A program made the translations under genes and the position numbers. Positions 7,099 through 9,749 of a stretch of DNA of 9,749 bases are shown here, one piece after another (the stretch's first letter is position 1; the number at the start of each line of letters is the position of its first letter). This stretch comes from Actinomycetes bacterium. Its GTDB lineage: Bacteria; Actinomycetota; CALGFH01. A model generated the notes under the pieces. The model was not told the DNA's origin. It searched no databases and saw only the letters and a list, made by a program, of their open reading frames with translations. The stretch spans positions 1 to 9,749 of the forward strand of contig JASLBL010000598.1 in the NCBI GenBank assembly GCA_030146615.1, in the 5' to 3' direction.

Positions 7099-7227
7099 AT
7101 GGCGATCGGGATGCTGTTGGGACTCCTCGCTTCCGCCGTCCTGGTGTGGTGGCTTACACGCCGGCAGGGGCCGAGGTCCAGACCCTCGACGCCTGAGCAG
7201 GGACCGGAGATGCCATCCCCAGCCTGA
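7099..7227 (+). CDS. Possible 42-residue single-span membrane peptide
   Basis: ATG 7099 opens a short frame beginning MAIGMLLGLLASAVLVWWL, a single hydrophobic helix of about 17 to 18 residues, followed by TRRQGPRSRP, a basic stop-transfer tail, and a short Pro/Glu-rich end. This is the layout of a small one-pass membrane protein with its tail in the cytoplasm. An in-frame GTG at 7039 would add a Pro-rich N-terminus. A GGAGA at 7082-7086 is too far away to be a good ribosome site. It may be real, a leftover of a larger membrane protein, or chance. Confidence 0.3.
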   Translation: MAIGMLLGLLASAVLVWWLTRRQGPRSRPSTPEQGPEMPSPA

Positions 7228-7320
7228 CCAAGGAGCTGCTCGGCACCTAGACAGTACGGCCCCGGGCGTAAGCCAGGGCCTTGCTGCTGGCCCCCCGGGG
7301 GTCCCAGACTGGCGGCATGC

Positions 7321-7326
7321 TACTGT
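7321..7326 (+). promoter_or_regulatory. Possible -10 element overlapping the operator-like palindrome
   Basis: TACTGT fits the TAnnnT pattern of actinobacterial -10 boxes and overlaps the first three bases of the inverted repeat at 7324-7346, so a bound protein would block polymerase. No clear -35 box is present upstream, where the DNA is a G/C-only palindrome. Support is positional only. Confidence 0.25.
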
Positions 7327-7346
7327 TGTCCCCCTAGGGGACAACA
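7324..7346. promoter_or_regulatory. Perfect 10-bp inverted repeat, operator-like
   Basis: TGTTGTCCCC (7324-7333) is exactly mirrored by GGGGACAACA (7337-7346) around CTA. A 23-bp dyad of this symmetry, 14 bp before a GGAGG ribosome site and 23 bp before an ATG, is typical of a binding site for a dimeric repressor or activator. It could alternatively form an RNA hairpin in a leader. No regulator gene is recognised beside it. Confidence 0.5.
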
Positions 7347-7369
7347 AATCGCAATCCTGCGGAGGTGCC

Positions 7370-7471
7370 ATGCCGAGGGCCAGGGTTCCGGGGATCGTCC
7401 TCTTCCGTGTCAGCAAAATACAAGGAACCGCTGTGCGGATCGGCATTTCTGCAGGTCGCGTCCGACCGTAG
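7370..7471 (+). CDS. Possible 33-residue leader-type ORF
   Basis: ATG 7370 follows GGAGG (7361-7365) by 4 bases and the dyad at 7324-7346 by 23 bases. The 33-codon product begins MPRARVPGIVLFRVSKIQG and has no recognisable domain. Operator, ribosome site and start are arranged as in a real regulated gene, so this may be a leader peptide or the surviving start of a gene whose remainder has been lost. Chance cannot be excluded for so short a frame. Confidence 0.35.
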   Translation: MPRARVPGIVLFRVSKIQGTAVRIGISAGRVRP

Positions 7472-7749
7472 GGGTCGCAGATGTGACAGGGCCCGTCGTC
7501 GACGACCGGCTTCGGCGCGAGCACGACGCCGCCGTTCGGCCGCCCGCCACTCGGGAGCTATCACTGCCTCGTCGCCGGGCCGGCCGACCGCGGCGATGGC
7601 GACCCGACCAGGATCGTGACCCAGGCTAGGTCGAGCTCGCGGACCAGGCTCGCGCTCAGGGCCTCTAGGAGGGCGCCATAGGTCGATTGTTGGCTGCCCG
7701 TGGTCCCCTACAGCTATGGCTGTACGACAAGCCTGCCCTGTAGGCAGGC
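7472..7749. other. Intergenic or decayed stretch, no gene supported
   Basis: Several short frames exist on both strands. The most protein-like is a minus-strand piece near 7465-7524 reading KPVVDDGPCHICDPYG, with a Cys-x-x-Cys pair, but it cannot be extended to a gene. The last 40 bp hold the start of a hairpin cluster (7709-7763). Confidence 0.4.
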
Positions 7750-7763
7750 ATGGGGGTTCCCAT
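7709..7763 (+). repeat. Three consecutive hairpins, possible IS200/IS605-type element end
   Basis: Stem 1 pairs TACAGC (7709-7714) with GCTGTA (7719-7724). Stem 2 pairs GCCTGCC (7731-7737) with GGCAGGC (7743-7749) over CTGTA. Stem 3 pairs ATGGG (7750-7754) with CCCAT (7759-7763) and directly abuts stem 2. The text around stem 2 (AAGCC, stem, GGGGG) resembles subterminal hairpins of IS200/IS605/TnpB-type elements in high-GC bacteria. No TnpA or TnpB gene is visible, so this could be a solo end, or a structured leader controlling the gene that begins here. Confidence 0.4.
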
Positions 7764-8649
7764 CATGGCAAGACCACGACCAACGGCAACCACAGGAACG
7801 CCCACCCGGGCGCCCAGCAAGCCTGCTGGCAAGCCTTCTACGAGCAACCGGTCGGCTTCCGGCCCGCAGAAGGCCAAGAATGGCCGGGCATCGGCATCCA
7901 AGGTGACCACTGCCAAGGCGAAGCCGAACCCGTTCGATGACATCGCCCGACAGGTCAACGCCGACCTGGAGGCCAAGGACCGGGAAGCCGGTCGGGACGA
8001 CCTGACGCCGGCACTGGCGAAGTCCGTCGACCAGGCTAAGACGAAGCGGGCAGCCCCCAAGCCCGCAAAGCCTGCCCGGCCAGCCAAGGTCCAGGCGACC
8101 GGCAACGGCAAGATGGCCTTCGGCGGTCGGCCGGTGTCCAACCCGGCCAAGGTCGCCGAGCGGGCGAAGCAGCTCGGACTCCGAGTCCGTTCCGACGCCG
8201 ACGTTGACGCCATCGCTGCGCGGCTACGGGCAACGCCTAGCGCCGTGTGGGCGTGGTTGGAAGCACGCAACCGGAAGCAGCCGGCCAAGGCAAACGACAG
8301 CGCCAAGTCGGAGCAGCAACAGCCGAAGCAGGGGAAGCCGGCCAAGGTGCCGACCATCACCTTGACCCACGTCTGGGCTGACAAGAAGCCGGATTGGCTG
8401 TACCGGTGCACGCTGGTCACCCGGTACGAAGTCCGCCCCGACGGGACGGTCTGGTCGACGCTGGATCAGGTGCTTGGTTCTGACGGCAAGGTCCTGGAGG
8501 ACTTCTGGCGCTTGCCGTTGGACTACCGGCCAACCCAACAAGTCCAGAGTAACGGCCGGAAGGTCGTCCTGAAGGACCGCACCATCGCCGGGCTTCAGAC
8601 CTGGCTCATCAAGCAAGGCTTGACCACACCAGAGGACGTCACGGTCTGA
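7750..8649 (+). CDS. Unrecognised Lys/Ala/Pro-rich protein with possible helix-turn-helix
   Basis: I do not recognise this 299-residue protein. Residues 1-60 and 95-120 are rich in Lys, Ala, Pro, Ser and Thr with few hydrophobic residues, like the disordered basic tails of nucleoid-binding proteins. Residues 60-92 (NPFDDIARQVNADLEAKD) look helical. Residues 149-175 contain DAIAARLRATPSAVWAWLEA, the spacing of a helix-turn-helix. After a second basic linker, residues 201-299 form a compact alpha/beta domain with LTHVWADKKPDWLYRCTLVTRYEV and FWRLPLDYRP. There is no signal peptide or membrane span, so it should be cytoplasmic and may bind nucleic acid. ATG 7750 lies in a hairpin arm; ATG 7765, with GGGGG at 7752-7756 eight bases upstream, is an equally good start and would give 294 residues. 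Third-position G/C bias is strong and the gene looks intact, unlike its neighbours. Confidence 0.7.
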   Translation: MGVPIMARPRPTATTGTPTRAPSKPAGKPSTSNRSASGPQKAKNGRASASKVTTAKAKPNPFDDIARQVNADLEAKDREAGRDDLTPALAKSVDQAKTKRAAPKPAKPARPAKVQATGNGKMAFGGRPVSNPAKVAERAKQLGLRVRSDADVDAIAARLRATPSAVWAWLEARNRKQPAKANDSAKSEQQQPKQGKPAKVPTITLTHVWADKKPDWLYRCTLVTRYEVRPDGTVWSTLDQVLGSDGKVLEDFWRLPLDYRPTQQVQSNGRKVVLKDRTIAGLQTWLIKQGLTTPEDVTV

Positions 8650-8692
8650 CGACGACGCTATGACCTAGACCACGGCCAAGCAGGAACCCGAC

Positions 8693-8720
8693 CATCCATC
8701 CGTCCGGGGCGGGATGGATG
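8693..8720 (+). promoter_or_regulatory. 9-bp perfect hairpin covering a start codon
   Basis: CATCCATCC (8693-8701) pairs exactly with GGATGGATG (8712-8720) over a 10-base loop. It begins 44 bp after the stop of the upstream gene and includes the ATG at 8714 of the next ORF. It could terminate upstream transcription, though it lacks a T-run, or hide the start codon of the downstream ORF in RNA. Confidence 0.4.
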
Positions 8721-9019
8721 CCGCTCCGATCGTGAGCCGGTGTGTCAACCCAGCTACCGGAGCGCTCGGCACCCTGCAATCCGGCGAGATCGGCATGCTC
8801 CGGCGCGAGGAATACTTGATCCAGTACGAGGCGCTGGCGGACCAGGACAACTGGCGTGGCACCGTGCGCGAAGCCGACTGAGCCGGGGTGGAGCAGAACC
8901 CGGACCATGCCCTCAGCTTGACCCTCGATACCCTCCGCGGCGAGGCGTTCATCGATCGGGCGCGAACGGCGCCCTATCCCGAGCTGCAAGCGGCCCTCGC
9001 TGCAACGAAGGGCAGCTAA
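8714..9019 (+). pseudogene. Unrecognised small gene split by one in-frame TGA
   Basis: From ATG 8714 a 55-codon frame runs to TGA at 8879-8881, and the same frame continues without shift to TAA at 9017-9019. The first part includes GTLQSGEIGMLRREEYLIQY and ends RGTVREAD; the second includes EQNPDHALSLTLDTLRGEAF and PYPELQAALAATKGS. Both halves have strong G/C third positions and natural amphipathic sequence, so they look like one protein of about 101 residues. A C-to-T change turning an Arg codon CGA into TGA would explain the split. GTG 8888, six bases after the TGA, could restart translation and yield a 43-residue product, but it lacks a good ribosome site. No family is recognised. It follows the unknown gene at 7750 on the same strand by 64 bp. 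Confidence 0.5.
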
Positions 9020-9069
9020 CCTCCTGACCTTCGACTTCTCGAACCCAGGAGCGAGCGCTTCTGCCAGGT

Positions 9070-9516
9070 TCAGGCCGCCGCCCGTAGCTGCGCCTTGGCG
9101 GTGGCCGCGTACAGCTCCACGTCGGCGTCTGACAGCATCTGGTCGAAGCCGAGCGCGGAGCGCAGCAGGGTGGCGGGAACGATGGCCACGCCCTGGGCGC
9201 GCAGGCCGCCGCCTTGGACGTGGGCGTGATGCACGCACAGCAGCGGGGCGACCGGGATGCCCAGGAGACGACCGAGGGTCAGGGCCTGCCAGCGGATGGT
9301 GGCTAGGGCGCGGTCCAGGCGGTAGTGGTTGTGCCAGATGAGCCCGTCGGCGCTCTGGTAGACCTGTCCGGTCCACTGCTTGGAGTCGATCACGAACACC
9401 CCGCTGGGACCGATCGCCAAGTGGATGCTCCTATGGCGGTCAAGGCGCCAGTCGCTGACGGGTCGCGGCGGTCTTGGCTCATGGTCGTAGGACTGCGAAG
9501 ACCTCCCGGGCCACAT
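9070..9516 (-). pseudogene. Truncated NERD-domain (nuclease-related) protein
   Basis: The frame could be read as 148 residues from ATG 9516, but recognisable homology begins only near residue 24. From there it matches actinobacterial NERD-domain proteins: HLAIGPSGVFVIDSKQWTGQV (residues 32-52) with Asp44-x-Lys46 of the PD-(D/E)xK-like core, then LIWHNHYRLDRALATIRWQA and a typical C-terminal alpha/beta tail. The usual segment before this, with a conserved Asp in an IDHL-type motif, reads SIHL here, so that acidic residue is missing. The expected N-terminal part is absent and is replaced by codons overlapping the end of an IS110 transposase fragment. NERD proteins are presumed nucleases or DNA-processing factors; this copy is probably inactive. 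It could still be called as a short intact ORF. Confidence 0.6.
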
Positions 9517-9670
9517 AGCGCTTCAAGCAGCGGATGGCTTCCTTCTTGGACTTGCCCTCGCGGATCCGGCGGTCCAGGTAGTCCTTGGTCGGTGGGTGGC
9601 AGCGCATCCGGACCAGGGTGATGCGCCACAGGGCGTGGTTGGCCTGGCGGTCGCCGCCGCGGTTGATTCC
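9479..9670 (-). pseudogene. C-terminal fragment of an IS110-family transposase
   Basis: Reading leftwards from 9664 the frame gives NRGGDRQANHALWRITLVRMR, then TKDYLDRRIREGKSKKEAIRCLKRYVAREVF, ending at TGA 9481-9479. This is the characteristic C-terminus of IS110/IS1111-family transposases (end of the Transposase_20 domain and the following tail). An in-frame TAG lies at 9673-9671, just before the homology, and the sequence beyond, to the window edge, does not continue the transposase in any frame I read. So only about 60 of some 400 residues survive. The fragment sits on the same strand as the NERD remnant and overlaps the spurious start of that frame, marking the insertion junction. Confidence 0.75.
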
Positions 9671-9749
9671 CTAGGGAGGCTGGGGTGTCAAGTGGGCCTG
9701 GTGGCCTGGTTGACGATCCTGCTTGGGGTGGTCAGGCTGGCGCGGGGAA

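Noticed and set aside
7291..7302. G/C-only palindrome around CCCCCGGGGG
   Set aside because: Low-complexity symmetry is expected by chance in DNA this GC-rich; no link to a gene is visible.
7465..7524. Minus-strand piece reading VVDDGPCHICDPYG with a Cys-x-x-Cys pair
   Set aside because: It might be a zinc-ribbon fragment, but it cannot be extended in either direction and I recognise no family.
7665..8420. 251-residue minus-strand frame opposite the unknown basic protein
   Set aside because: It is the antisense of a Lys/Ala/Pro-rich gene, with Cys- and Ser-rich segments that look like a translation artefact.
8879..8881. TGA read as selenocysteine
   Set aside because: No Sec-type active-site context surrounds it, and CGA-to-TGA mutation is simpler.
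8639..9376. 245-residue minus-strand frame covering the split small gene and the NERD remnant
   Set aside because: Pro/Arg-rich sequence without motifs; the other frames show recognisable NERD and coherent small-gene sequence.

Overview
The window comes from a high-GC bacterium. Strong G/C preference at third codon positions, frequent GTG starts, two Tat-exported proteins and IS110-type transposase remnants fit an actinomycete or close relative, probably from soil. No rRNA, tRNA or CRISPR array was seen, so this placement is an inference.

The first 5.6 kb is intact and gene-dense. It holds the C-terminal end of a protein with a carbohydrate-binding-like jelly-roll domain (3-440), a Tat-exported PotD-like polyamine substrate-binding protein (484-1677), a Tat-exported FAD-dependent amine oxidase (1990-3576), and, facing them on the minus strand, a soluble GAF-PAS histidine kinase (3870-5606). 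A PotD-like receptor beside a secreted amine oxidase suggests extracytoplasmic capture and oxidation of amines. No ABC permease, ATPase or response regulator is visible, so receptor and kinase are both orphans here. The 312 bp between receptor and oxidase hold a terminator-like hairpin and two overlapping hairpins that cannot fully coexist.

From about 5.6 kb to the end the DNA is an accessory, decayed zone. It contains the C-terminal third of an endonuclease/exonuclease/phosphatase (EEP) protein, a 26-bp-period tandem repeat at its end, the N-terminal 49 codons of an IS110-type transposase, a minus-strand gene apparently broken by a frameshift (6555-7027), and a possible 42-residue membrane peptide. 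Next come a perfect 10-bp inverted repeat ahead of a short leader-like ORF, a cluster of three hairpins resembling an IS200/IS605-type element end, and an intact unrecognised gene for a Lys/Ala/Pro-rich protein with a possible helix-turn-helix (7750-8649). After it lie an unrecognised small gene split by one in-frame TGA (8714-9019), a NERD-domain gene that has lost its N-terminus and a key Asp (9070-9516), and the C-terminal end of an IS110 transposase on the minus strand (9479-9664).

No complete new defence or mobile system can be demonstrated. The best leads are the receptor/oxidase pair, the operator-like palindrome with its leader ORF, the hairpin cluster feeding into the unknown DNA-binding-like gene, and the TGA-split small gene.
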